Assembly (NCBI RefSeq): GCF_000211835.1
Contig: NZ_AEGR01000109.1
Coordinates: forward strand, 62,001-126,000
Source: Hylemonella gracilis ATCC 19624
GTDB lineage: Bacteria > Pseudomonadota > Gammaproteobacteria > Burkholderiales > Burkholderiaceae_C
Direction: 5' to 3'
Length of the DNA stretch: 64,000 bases
The translations under genes and the position numbers were made by a program. Under the pieces are notes generated by a model. It was not told where the DNA came from. It saw nothing but the letters and a program-made list of their open reading frames with translations, and searched no databases. Below are positions 26,627 through 34,452 of this stretch, one piece after another; within the stretch, counting starts at the first letter, position 1, and each line of letters opens with the position of its first letter.

Positions 26627-26780
26627 TTGGGGCTCCTTTACAGCGCATTTCTTGCGTTTGGCGTTGGACCTGATTCTGATCCCCGCGCAGGAAACTTGAA
26701 TCAGTCACCTTCTGCACTTGCTGCGAGAAAGACCGGCAGCGGCGTGTCAGGCAAAATCCTACAAGTCCGTCAAGCGCATG

Positions 26781-26817
26781 AAAAAAGGAATTGAGGGCTC
26801 GAAGCACCTCAATTCCT
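26781..26817 (-). terminator. Rho-independent terminator after flgN
   Basis: On the minus strand an 11-pair perfect stem (AGGAATTGAGG with CCTCAATTCCT) encloses a small inner hairpin and is followed by six T bases. It lies about 80 bases past the flgN stop and insulates flhDC from flgMN transcription. Confidence 0.9.
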
Positions 26818-26898
26818 CGCTACCCCGGCCTATTGGCTGCAGGGTCTGTGAAATGCGGCCAGCACCGCCCCCTGGGCGGACACGCCCCCGCCGAAGGC

Positions 26899-27273
26899 TT
26901 AACCCCCGAAGCCGCGGTGCGTCGACGTAGCGCGGCCCAGCGGCTCGTAGCTGACGTTTTTCTGCTCAGCCATGCCCGGGATCAGCGTATGCAGGCTGCG
27001 CTCGGCCTGGGCCGCCAAGCGCAACAGACTTTCGCGTTGCAAATGGATCAGAGTCACGATGCGCTTCATGCGGGCACGCAGCTCCGTGCCACCATGCACC
27101 AGCACTTTGTGCTTTTCAGTGAAGGCGGCGAAGGCCACCGACGCCTCGCGCAGGGACGCGCTGGCGCTCTCGAGCTGCTCCAAACTGGCACCGCCGAGCA
27201 GGGCTTGGGAAACAGCTTCGCAGAGCATCTCGATCTCGGCGAGGGGTTTTTCGTAATCCGCGTAGGAAATCAT
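26899..27273 (-). CDS. flgN: Flagellar export chaperone FlgN
   Basis: A 124-residue helical protein in the flgN position, chaperone for the hook-filament junction proteins FlgK and FlgL. The sequence is low in motifs but shows the two-helix hairpin pattern with a central R-A-R-M-K-R-I and a C-terminal helix (L-L-R-L-A-A-Q-A-E-R-S-L). The start at 27273 has an AAGGAG site. It is 214 bases downstream of flgM; that gap holds no gene. Confidence 0.8.
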   Translation of the reverse strand: MISYADYEKPLAEIEMLCEAVSQALLGGASLEQLESASASLREASVAFAAFTEKHKVLVHGGTELRARMKRIVTLIHLQRESLLRLAAQAERSLHTLIPGMAEQKNVSYEPLGRATSTHRGFGG

Positions 27274-27487
27274 GGAACAGGCTCCTTTTGAATCAAGGAT
27301 GCCGAACGCGTGACGCAAGGTCAGGCGCACGGCACTACAGGCATTTGCAAAAAAACTCCGGGACCGGGATCACGAAGTCGAAGGCTTGAAGGACTCTTAC
27401 TCTTTTGGGGGTGTCCACCCGGCTACGGTGGCTGGTTTTTCAACCTCGGCGCGCACCCCCGCGCGCCTGGAAACTCACGTCAGGGAA

Positions 27488-27829
27488 TCAGTGCACGCTG
27501 CGGGGCGCGAGGAACTCCTCGGCGCCAGACAACAGCTTGTCAGCGATGGCCTCGGCATTCACCACGTACGTGCCGTTTGCAATCGCATCGCGAACCGCGC
27601 GGACCTTGTCCGTGTCGATGTCCGCGGCCTCACCCGTGCCGCGCAGCTGCTCCAGGGCGCGCACGGACGACGACACCGTCACCGACACGCTGCCTTGGGC
27701 GGCGGACGTCGCACCCTGGGTAGACACGCTCACCGCTTCCTTCGCCGCCGCTTCTTTCTTGGCGGGCTGGGCCGCCTGGGGCGTCACCTTGAGCAGCGGA
27801 TCTGCTGCGCCTTGACCGACTTTCATCAT
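27488..27829 (-). CDS. flgM: Anti-sigma-28 factor FlgM
   Basis: A 113-residue (112 from the second Met) disordered-rich protein that binds and inhibits FliA until exported through the finished hook. The C-terminal helices (D-K-V-R-A-V-R-D-A-I-A-N-G-T-Y-V-V-N-A-E-A-I-A) match FlgM. A near-perfect sigma-28 promoter lies about 75 bases upstream, giving the expected feedback control. Confidence 0.93.
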   Translation of the reverse strand: MMKVGQGAADPLLKVTPQAAQPAKKEAAAKEAVSVSTQGATSAAQGSVSVTVSSSVRALEQLRGTGEAADIDTDKVRAVRDAIANGTYVVNAEAIADKLLSGAEEFLAPRSVH

Positions 27830-27902
27830 TTACTCCAAAAAGCCTTATTTGCCTGTAGTCCTGTTCGGGGCTGGGAAGTAGCCATTCCGTCCCGTGCCAA
27901 TC

Positions 27903-27929
27903 TTATCGGCGTGGACCGGCGCAACTTTA
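27903..27929 (-). promoter_or_regulatory. Sigma-28 (FliA) promoter for flgM
   Basis: Reading leftward, TAAAGTTG-N11-GCCGATAA matches the enterobacterial sigma-28 consensus (TAAAGTTT-N11-GCCGATAA) at 15 of 16 positions with the exact spacing. The -35 is at 27922-27929 and the -10 at 27903-27910, about 75 bases before the flgM start. Confidence 0.88.
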
Positions 27930-27974
27930 GCCCCTTCATGCAAGCAACAAGGCGGTTTTCCGCTCGCTTTTCCG

Positions 27975-27989
27975 ATGCGCTGAGCGCAT
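27975..27989. repeat. 15-base palindrome upstream of the flgM promoter
   Basis: ATGCGCT-G-AGCGCAT is a perfect seven-base inverted repeat around one base, about 46 bases upstream of the flgM -35 element. It could be a regulator site or a chance palindrome. Confidence 0.4.
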
Positions 27990-28012
27990 TTCTCGTTTTT
28001 CCCGTGGCCACC

Positions 28013-28064
28013 AAGGCCCTGACACAATTTTTATGCACCTATTTGGTGCTACCCTGAGGGCCTT
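28013..28064. repeat. Nested inverted repeats just past flgA
   Basis: AAGGCCCT at 28013-28020 and AGGGCCTT at 28057-28064 form a perfect outer stem. Between them GCACC-TATTT-GGTGC (28035-28049) forms an inner hairpin. The structure begins eight bases past the flgA stop and may act as a terminator or RNA-stability element, although no T-run follows. Confidence 0.5.
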
Positions 28065-28071
28065 CAATTCT

Positions 28072-28938
28072 TCAGATTTCGACCCGAACCGTGCGCGCAT
28101 CCACGACCGTGGCATTCATGACTCGCCCGTTTTCCATTCGCACCTGGGCCAGCTGGCCGACAACGCCCACCGACAAGGCACGCCCCGGGGCACTGATCTG
28201 AAACCCGCTGCCCTGGACCAGCACACGCACCTGCGCGCCGCTGGTGAAGACTTTGGCGGCCCGGAACATGTTCTGACGCAGGGTCTGGCCTGCACGCAAG
28301 CCGCGCGAAGTGACCTGACCCTCCCAGGCATCGGTGGCCAGCACCGGACTGTTGTCTTCCGCCAAATCCACTTCACGCCGCTCAAGGTCCTGATCCGTCA
28401 CGGCCTGCCCTGCGGGAACATTCGCGCGCAGCACCCAGGCCGAACCCATGACCTGCACCTGAACCGGCAAGGTCACGCTCCAACGCGTGGCGCCTTGGAC
28501 GCAGCGCATGCCCAGATTGCTATTGCCCCACAGACGTGTCGGGGTGTAGACCTCCACTTCAGCGCAAGGGGCGAGACGCAAGCGTCCGTCCAGGCGGCCA
28601 AGTTGGGCCTGCAGGCGGACGCGCGGACCGCGCTCGGATTCGCGCGCCGACAACACCGGCAGATTGCGTTCCAGCCAGTGCTGGGCCACGTACGGCAAAT
28701 CCGCCTCGCTGTTGACGCGGTACGTCGGATTCACAACCGTTTGCTGAGAAGCGTGCACCGGGACGGACCAACCCATCACCAGCATGGCCAAGCCCAGCGA
28801 CAGCCAGGACAGCCATGCCGCCGCGGCGGGGCCGCGGCGCACGAGCACGCGGGTCAGTCCGCCTGCCTTGGAGGCGAACTCCACAGCCTGCGAGGTCCAG
28901 CGCCGCAAGGCCTCAAACGCATACCTGGGTGAATTCAT
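28072..28938 (-). CDS. flgA: P-ring assembly chaperone FlgA
   Basis: A 288-residue periplasmic chaperone for FlgI. A hydrophobic signal segment lies at about residues 32-55, followed by the N-terminal region and an SAF-type C-terminal domain (G-Q-A-V-T-D-Q-D-L-E-R-R-E-V-D, then G-R-A-L-S-V-G-V-V-G-Q-L). The start at 28938 (M-N-S-P-R-Y) follows a short extension with no family similarity. It is divergent from flgB and shares the intergenic FlhDC site. Confidence 0.92.
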   Translation of the reverse strand: MNSPRYAFEALRRWTSQAVEFASKAGGLTRVLVRRGPAAAAWLSWLSLGLAMLVMGWSVPVHASQQTVVNPTYRVNSEADLPYVAQHWLERNLPVLSARESERGPRVRLQAQLGRLDGRLRLAPCAEVEVYTPTRLWGNSNLGMRCVQGATRWSVTLPVQVQVMGSAWVLRANVPAGQAVTDQDLERREVDLAEDNSPVLATDAWEGQVTSRGLRAGQTLRQNMFRAAKVFTSGAQVRVLVQGSGFQISAPGRALSVGVVGQLAQVRMENGRVMNATVVDARTVRVEI

Positions 28939-29005
28939 GATGGGCACTTCATATCGTCCTGAATGCGGATGACTATAGGGATGGCAGCCCAAGACAAAGC
29001 CGCCA

Positions 29006-29030
29006 AATAAGCCGCTTTCACCCGCTTATT
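29006..29030. promoter_or_regulatory. FlhDC-type binding palindrome between flgA and flgB
   Basis: AATAAGC-N11-GCTTATT is a perfect seven-base inverted repeat with 11-base spacing, preceded by AAAGCCGCC. It matches the known enterobacterial FlhDC box layout (AA(C/T)G(C/G)-N2-3-AAATA(A/G)CG, 10-12 bases, inverted copy) well. It can serve flgA leftward and flgB rightward. Confidence 0.75.
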
Positions 29031-29046
29031 CCCATCAAACGCACCA

Positions 29047-29063
29047 TCAAGTTTCCCCACAAT
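29047..29063 (+). promoter_or_regulatory. flgB promoter block shared with flgF
   Basis: TCAAGTTTCCCCACAAT lies 17 bases after the FlhDC palindrome and ends 85 bases before the flgB ATG. The same 17-mer with two changes stands at the identical distance before flgF. CACAAT may be the -10 element of a sigma-70 promoter activated by FlhDC; this is inference. Confidence 0.6.
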
Positions 29064-29147
29064 TTGTCGCACCCGGTGGTTCAGGCACTCGCAATGGCGA
29101 CCTGACACCGCTCATGCAAGGCTGAACTGAATGAAAGGGCGCACGCC

Positions 29148-29633
29148 ATGCTCGACAAATTGACCGGCACGCTGGACTTCCATGGGAAGGCCCTGGTGCT
29201 GCGCTCCGAACGTCAGCGCACCATCGCCAGCAACATCGCCAATGGCGACACCCCCGGCTACCAGGCGCGTGACTTCGACTTCAAGTCCGCCATGCAGGAG
29301 GCTCTGGGGCAGACGGATGCCAAGCTGACGCAACCCTCGACGCTCAACATCTCGGGCACCGCGGCCGGTACCTATGCCCCTGGCAACACCCCGGCCGTCG
29401 CGGGTGCCACCGATCCCCGTCACATTCCGCTGCCCCGGAGCACCGGACAAGGCGGCCTGGGCGACGACGGCATGGGCTACCGCGACCAGATTCAACCCGC
29501 CATGGACAACAACACCGTTGACATGGACCGCGAACGCAGCAATTTCGTGGACAACTCCATCCGCTACGAATCCACCCTGCGCTTCATCAATGGTTATTCC
29601 AAGACCATCCTGAGCGCCATCCAGGGTCAGTAA
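29148..29633 (+). CDS. flgB: Flagellar proximal rod protein FlgB
   Basis: A 161-residue rod protein, first gene of the rightward flg run. It has the rod-protein N-terminal motif (I-A-S-N-I-A-N-G-D-T-P-G-Y-Q-A-R-D) and the C-terminal heptad region (V-D-N-S-I-R-Y-E-S-T-L-R-F-I). It is longer than E. coli FlgB (about 138) because of a central Gly/Ala/Pro-rich insertion around residues 65-105. An AAAGGG ribosome site lies upstream. Confidence 0.95.
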   Translation: MLDKLTGTLDFHGKALVLRSERQRTIASNIANGDTPGYQARDFDFKSAMQEALGQTDAKLTQPSTLNISGTAAGTYAPGNTPAVAGATDPRHIPLPRSTGQGGLGDDGMGYRDQIQPAMDNNTVDMDRERSNFVDNSIRYESTLRFINGYSKTILSAIQGQ

Positions 29634-29675
29634 CGGACTCCGCACCCACTCACCTGAACGACTAGGAAGATCGCC

Positions 29676-30086
29676 ATGTCCATGTTTTCCATCTTCGGCG
29701 TGTCCGGCAGCGCCATCAGCGCCCAGGCCCAACGCCTCAACGTGGTCGCCTCCAACCTCGCCAACGCGGATGCCGTCGCCGGTCCGGATGGCCAGTTCTA
29801 CAAGGCACGGCAGGTCGTCTTCGAGACCCTGCCCTTTGACGAAGCCACGCCCGGCGCGGCCGGCGTGAAGATCAACGCGGTGACGGAGAGTCAAGCGCCC
29901 GCGCGCCGGACCTACGAGCCCACGCACCCCTCCGCTGACGCGGACGGTTATGTGAACCAGTCCAACGTCAACCCGGTGGAGGAGATGGTCAACATGATCT
30001 CGGCCTCGCGCTCGTACCAGAACAACGTCGAGGTGATGAACACCGCCAAGACACTGCTGCTCAAGACGCTGCAAATGGGCCAGTGA
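29676..30086 (+). CDS. flgC: Flagellar proximal rod protein FlgC
   Basis: A 136-residue rod protein. The N-terminal helix with [10 protein letters not shown] and the C-terminal [22 protein letters not shown] segment are characteristic. It follows flgB by 42 bases with an AGGAAG ribosome site. Confidence 0.96.
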   Translation: MSMFSIFGVSGSAISAQAQRLNVVASNLANADAVAGPDGQFYKARQVVFETLPFDEATPGAAGVKINAVTESQAPARRTYEPTHPSADADGYVNQSNVNPVEEMVNMISASRSYQNNVEVMNTAKTLLLKTLQMGQ

Positions 30087-30127
30087 GCCGCCCCCCCTGG
30101 ACCTGACACCCCCGCGAAGGAACACCC

Positions 30128-30841
30128 ATGGCTTCCGTAGACAGCACCAACTACATCAATAGCTTGGTCAACAAGGGCACCACCACCACGACCAGCTCCA
30201 GCACGGACTCGGCGGAGATGCAGGACCGTTTCCTGAAACTGTTGGTCGCCCAGATCAGCAACCAGGATCCGCTCAATCCGATGGACAACGCCCAGATGAC
30301 CAGTCAGATGGCGCAGATCAACACCGTCACCGGCATCGAGAACCTGAATCAAACGGTGAAAAACCTGGGCAACCAGTTCACGTCCATGCAGGTGCTGCAG
30401 GGCACGGCGCTCGTGGGCCGAGAGGTGATGGTCGCCGACACCACGCTCTCGATCAACGAAGGGACGCGTCCAAGCACCGCGGAAGACGCGGAAGAAGGCG
30501 ATACCGAGACGATCCGCTACGCCAACGGCGCCATCGACCTCGGCGGCACGGCCGACAAAGTCACGGTCGAGATCCTGAGTCCCTCCGGCGAAGTGATTGA
30601 CACCATCGACGCGGGTGCGCTGCCTGAGGGGCGGCATTACTTCACCTGGGACGCGACCGACTACACCGGCTCTGGTGCACCCAGCTTCCGTGTCGTGGCC
30701 ACGAACGGCAGCGCCACGGTCGAGGCCACGGGTTATGCGCGCCACTACGTGCAGTCGGTCGGCATGTCCAACGGGATGATGAAGATCGACCTCATCGGAG
30801 CAGCGAGCGTCAACTACAGCGACGTCCTGGCGATTCTCTAA
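30128..30841 (+). CDS. flgD: Hook-cap scaffolding protein FlgD
   Basis: A 237-residue hook-cap protein needed for hook assembly and then discarded. The N-terminal export and cap region carries F-L-K-L-L-V-A-Q-I-S-N-Q-D-P-L-N-P-M-D-N. A FlgD-type Ig-like/tudor region (about residues 85-225) follows. It sits 41 bases past flgC. Confidence 0.95.
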   Translation: MASVDSTNYINSLVNKGTTTTTSSSTDSAEMQDRFLKLLVAQISNQDPLNPMDNAQMTSQMAQINTVTGIENLNQTVKNLGNQFTSMQVLQGTALVGREVMVADTTLSINEGTRPSTAEDAEEGDTETIRYANGAIDLGGTADKVTVEILSPSGEVIDTIDAGALPEGRHYFTWDATDYTGSGAPSFRVVATNGSATVEATGYARHYVQSVGMSNGMMKIDLIGAASVNYSDVLAIL

Positions 30842-30960
30842 CAGTCTTCCACGCGCAACGTCTGGACGTCACCCGAGAAACCCACGGCACGAACCCCTGA
30901 ACTGCGCGCCAGCTATTCCTCCCCTCACCCCCTTTTTCACCCCCACGAAGGAAACACACC

Positions 30961-32499
30961 ATGGGCTTCCAACAAGGTCTCTCCGGCCTGAACGCATCCA
31001 GCCGCAGCTTGGACGTGATCGGCAACAACATCGCCAACGCCAACACCACCGGCTTCAAGTCGGGTCGCGCGGAGTTTGGTGATGTGTTCGCGTCCTCCAT
31101 CGGCGCCTCGGGCGCGGGCACCATCGGCATCGGCGTGGAGGTTTCCACCGTCAGCCAGCAGTTCACGCAAGGCAACATCGCCATCACGAACAACGACCTG
31201 GACGTGGCCATCAATGGCAGCGGCTTCTTCGCGCTGCAGTTGCAAGACGGTTCCAGGGCCTATTCGCGTGCCGGTGAATTCAAGCTGGATCCGCTGGGCT
31301 ACGTCGTCACCAACACCGGCGCCCAAGTCATGGGTTTCCCCACGGACCCGGCAGGCAATCGCACCAGCGTCACGCTGCAACCCATGCGCATGCCCACGAG
31401 CCAAGGTATCGCCGCCAACCAGACCACGGCGATCACGGCTTCGAAGTTCACCCTGGATTCAGCCGCCACGGTCTGGAACCAGTCCACTCCCAGCACCTCG
31501 CTGGCGCGCTTTGGCACGGCCATCACCAACTATGACTCGCAGGGCAATGAAGTCCCGGTGGAACTCTATTTCCGCAAGGTCGCACCCAACGTCTGGCAGG
31601 TCTACACCGACTCGGACAACGGCGACGCTGGCGCGAACCAAAGTCAGCTGGGTCTGTTGGAATTCAACACCGATGGCTCGCTGCGCGCCAGCTACACCAC
31701 GAGCACGGCATCGGGCGCTCTGCCCGCGACAGGCCCTCAAGCCGACATCACTGTCAACAACTGGAACAAGTTGAACGATGGCACGGGTAACACGTCCACG
31801 GCCATCACCATCAACGCCGTCACTTATCCCGCAGGCACGGCCATCGCAACGCTGCCCACCACGTTCGCGGCCCTCGATCTGACCAACGCCAACAACAACA
31901 CCGCCTTGGCCTTTGCAGACTACTCGGTTGACGTCGGCACCATTGATCCCGATGGCGCGGTCGGTGGTACGACCACCAGCTCGACCAACGCCTCGATGAT
32001 CATCAATGTCACGCTGCCACCCTCACCCAATGTCACCACCATTGGTCTGAACGGCACGGGCAATATCTCGATCGATCTGTCCGGCATCGTCCAACACAAC
32101 ACGCGCTTTACGGCCGGTGACCTGTCGCAGGACGGCTACCCGCCTGGCGACATGGTGGGCCTGAAGATCGAAGACAACGGCATCATCACCGCCCGCTTCT
32201 CGAACGGCGAAACCCAGGCCTTCGGCCAGTTGGCGCTGGCCAACTTCCGCAACGTGCAAGGCTTGTCACCCACCGGCAACGGCGAATGGATCGAGACCCA
32301 AGCCAGCGGCCAGCCCATCTTCGGCGGCCCCACCGAGGGCAACCTGGGTGAGCTGCGTTCCGGTGCGCTAGAAGAGTCCAGCGTGGACCTCACCAAGGAG
32401 TTGGTCAACATGATGACGGCGCAACGCACCTACCAGGCCAACGCGCAGACCATCAAGACACAGGATCAGGTCATGCAGACCCTGGTCAATATGCGGTAA
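30961..32499 (+). CDS. flgE: Flagellar hook protein FlgE
   Basis: A 512-residue hook subunit. N-terminal rod/hook motif (L-S-G-L-N-A-S-S-R-S-L-D-V-I-G-N-N-I-A-N-A-N-T-T-G-F-K) and C-terminal coil (V-D-L-T-K-E-L-V-N-M-M-T-A-Q-R-T-Y-Q-A-N) flank variable domains rich in Asn/Thr. It is longer than the 402 residues of Salmonella FlgE, the extra sequence lying in the surface domains. It ends the first flg transcription unit. Confidence 0.96.
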   Translation: MGFQQGLSGLNASSRSLDVIGNNIANANTTGFKSGRAEFGDVFASSIGASGAGTIGIGVEVSTVSQQFTQGNIAITNNDLDVAINGSGFFALQLQDGSRAYSRAGEFKLDPLGYVVTNTGAQVMGFPTDPAGNRTSVTLQPMRMPTSQGIAANQTTAITASKFTLDSAATVWNQSTPSTSLARFGTAITNYDSQGNEVPVELYFRKVAPNVWQVYTDSDNGDAGANQSQLGLLEFNTDGSLRASYTTSTASGALPATGPQADITVNNWNKLNDGTGNTSTAITINAVTYPAGTAIATLPTTFAALDLTNANNNTALAFADYSVDVGTIDPDGAVGGTTTSSTNASMIINVTLPPSPNVTTIGLNGTGNISIDLSGIVQHNTRFTAGDLSQDGYPPGDMVGLKIEDNGIITARFSNGETQAFGQLALANFRNVQGLSPTGNGEWIETQASGQPIFGGPTEGNLGELRSGALEESSVDLTKELVNMMTAQRTYQANAQTIKTQDQVMQTLVNMR

Positions 32500-32611
32500 G
32501 GAATCCCGCGGTTTTTCCGCGTGGTTTCTTTCCAATTCCGTGCGCCGCCGGGTGATGGCGTCACCTGGCAGCGCGCGGCCCATACTAAGAAAAAGCAGAT
32601 CTCCTTTCCCC

Positions 32612-32640
32612 ACCGCTGGCCCTGCCAGCGGTTTTTTTTT
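32612..32640 (+). terminator. Rho-independent terminator after flgE
   Basis: ACCGCTGGC-CCT-GCCAGCGGT forms a nine-pair perfect stem with a three-base loop, followed by eight T bases. It lies about 110 bases after the flgE stop. Confidence 0.92.
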
Positions 32641-32745
32641 GCTCCGTCGGGCGCAAACGCAACAGGCTCGATGCCTGGGTCCGCTTAATTCAAGACCCCC
32701 ACCCTGGCAAGCCCCAAAGCGCCCAATTACCGCGCCTTTTACCCT

Positions 32746-32783
32746 CTTATTCCCTCGCCCCGGACCTCAAGTTTTTCCACAAT
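32746..32783 (+). promoter_or_regulatory. flgF promoter block with FlhDC-like half site
   Basis: CTTATTCCC (32746-32754), the right half of the flgB FlhDC box, is followed after a similar gap by TCAAGTTTTTCCACAAT (32767-32783). That 17-mer matches the flgB copy at 15 of 17 positions and ends 85 bases before the flgF ATG, exactly as at flgB. The left half of the FlhDC box is degenerate here. Confidence 0.6.
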
Positions 32784-32867
32784 CCCCTGCACGAGGCGAA
32801 AAGGATGGCCTTTGGATTCCTTTGATCTGGCTTCCTTGCCCCGCCCCTATTTGAAAGGCTCGAACTT

Positions 32868-33608
32868 ATGGACCGCATCATTTACACCGCCATGACCGGG
32901 GCCAATGCCGCGCAGCATCGGCAATCGGTGCTGTCCAACAACTTGGCCAATGTCTCGACCAACGGCTTCCGAGCGGAGCTGTCCACCTACCGCGCGGTGC
33001 CCCTGCGCGGCGAGGGCGCGACCACCCGCGTGTTCGCCTTGGAGGCGACGGCTGGCCAGCGCGATGCGCCGGGGCCGTCGATGCGCACGGGCCGCGATCT
33101 GGACGCGATGCCGCAGCAAAGCAGCTGGTTCGCGGTGCAGGGGCTCGATGGCGGCGAGGCCTACACCCGCAACGGCAGCTTCGAAGTCTCCCCCCAAGGT
33201 GTTCTGCAGACCAGCAACGGCTTGCCGCTGCTGTCCGACGGCGGCAGCCCGATCACCGTGCCCGAGAACGCGGTCGTCAGCCTGGGCTCCGACGGCACGA
33301 TCAGCGCGCAGAGCGCGGGCCAACCCCCCACCACGCTGGGCCGCATCAAGTTGGCCACGCCGACCGAGCAAGACCGACTCAAGCGCGGTGACGATGGCCT
33401 GTTTCGTCCGGTTTCCGGCGGGCAGCTGCCGAGCGACACCAACGCCCGCATGGACGTGGGCGTGCTGGAAGGTTCGAACGTGAATGCCGTGGAAACCATG
33501 GTGGGAATGATCCAGACCGCGCGCCAGTTCGAGCAGCAGATGCGCATGCTGCAGACCGCTGAATCCGATGACCGCAGCGCCGCCAAGCTGCTGAGCCTGG
33601 AAGGCTGA
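32868..33608 (+). CDS. flgF: Flagellar proximal rod protein FlgF
   Basis: A 246-residue rod protein. N-terminal M-D-R-I-I-Y-T-A-M-T-G-A and V-L-S-N-N-L-A-N-V-S-T-N-G-F are typical, as is the C-terminal S-N-V-N-A-V-E-T-M-V-G-M-I. It opens the second flg transcription unit after the flgE terminator. Confidence 0.96.
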   Translation: MDRIIYTAMTGANAAQHRQSVLSNNLANVSTNGFRAELSTYRAVPLRGEGATTRVFALEATAGQRDAPGPSMRTGRDLDAMPQQSSWFAVQGLDGGEAYTRNGSFEVSPQGVLQTSNGLPLLSDGGSPITVPENAVVSLGSDGTISAQSAGQPPTTLGRIKLATPTEQDRLKRGDDGLFRPVSGGQLPSDTNARMDVGVLEGSNVNAVETMVGMIQTARQFEQQMRMLQTAESDDRSAAKLLSLEG

Positions 33609-33672
33609 CGCGGACCCTTGCTCCGTGGCACCAAGACGCTCACCCCTCAACCGAATCTAGAAGGAAGACGCC

Positions 33673-34452
33673 ATGTTCAACTCCCTGTGGATCGCCAAGA
33701 CCGGCATGGAAGCCCAGCAACGTCAGCTGGACACCATCTCCAACAACCTGGCCAACTCGTCCACCAATGGCTTCAAGCGCTCGAGCGTCGTGTTCGAGGA
33801 TCTGATGTACCAGAACCTGCGCACCGCGGGCTCCCCCAGCAGCGAACAGACCAACCTCCCCACGGGCTTGCAAGTCGGTCTGGGCGCGCGCGCGGTCGCC
33901 ACCAGCCGCAACTACACCCAGGGCAACCTCGTTCAAGGCCGTCCGCTGGACGTGGCCATCAATGGCAACGGCTTCTTCCAGGTGTCCATGCCCGACGGCA
34001 CCACCCAATACACGCGGGACGGCGCGCTGGAGATCAGCGCCACGGGCGCTCTGGTCACCTCGAACGGCCTGCCGCTGGCCGACGGCATCGTGATCCCCCC
34101 GAACGCGAGCGATTTGTCCATTGCCGACGATGGCACGGTCACGGCCAAGCTGCCCGGGCAAACGGTGGCGCAAACCATCGGCAACATCACCCTGGCCACC
34201 TTCATCAACCCGGCCGGCCTGGAAGCCAAGGGACAGAACCTGTTCGCCGAGACCGCCGCCAGCGGCACGCCCAACACGGGCGCGCCCAGTGCCAACGGCA
34301 TCGGCAAGCTGATGCAGGGCTACCTGGAGTCCTCCAACGTCAATGTGGTGCAGGAACTGGTGACCATGATCCAGACCCAACGCGCCTATGAAATGAACTC
34401 CAAGGCCATCCAGACCTCGGACCAAATGCTGCAAAAGCTGGGACAGCTGTGA
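33673..34452 (+). CDS. flgG: Flagellar distal rod protein FlgG
   Basis: A 259-residue distal-rod subunit, close in length to E. coli FlgG (260). N terminus M-F-N-S-L-W-I-A-K-T-G-M-E-A-Q and C terminus E-L-V-T-M-I-Q-T-Q-R-A-Y-E-M-N-S-K-A-I are diagnostic. Its stop overlaps the flgH start by one base (TGATG). Confidence 0.97.
   Translation: MFNSLWIAKTGMEAQQRQLDTISNNLANSSTNGFKRSSVVFEDLMYQNLRTAGSPSSEQTNLPTGLQVGLGARAVATSRNYTQGNLVQGRPLDVAINGNGFFQVSMPDGTTQYTRDGALEISATGALVTSNGLPLADGIVIPPNASDLSIADDGTVTAKLPGQTVAQTIGNITLATFINPAGLEAKGQNLFAETAASGTPNTGAPSANGIGKLMQGYLESSNVNVVQELVTMIQTQRAYEMNSKAIQTSDQMLQKLGQL

Larger units (their letters stand above)
32500..32867 (+). other. flgE-flgF intergenic region, 368 bases
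   Basis: No gene is seen. The first part holds a strong terminator for flgBCDE; the second part holds a promoter block nearly identical to the one before flgB. The region therefore splits the flg genes into two transcription units. Confidence 0.7.

Noticed and set aside
27426-27453. Hairpin CCACC-N7-GGTGG with T-run between flgM and flgN
   Set aside because: The T-run follows only on the plus strand, opposite to the direction of the flanking genes; the stem is just five pairs.
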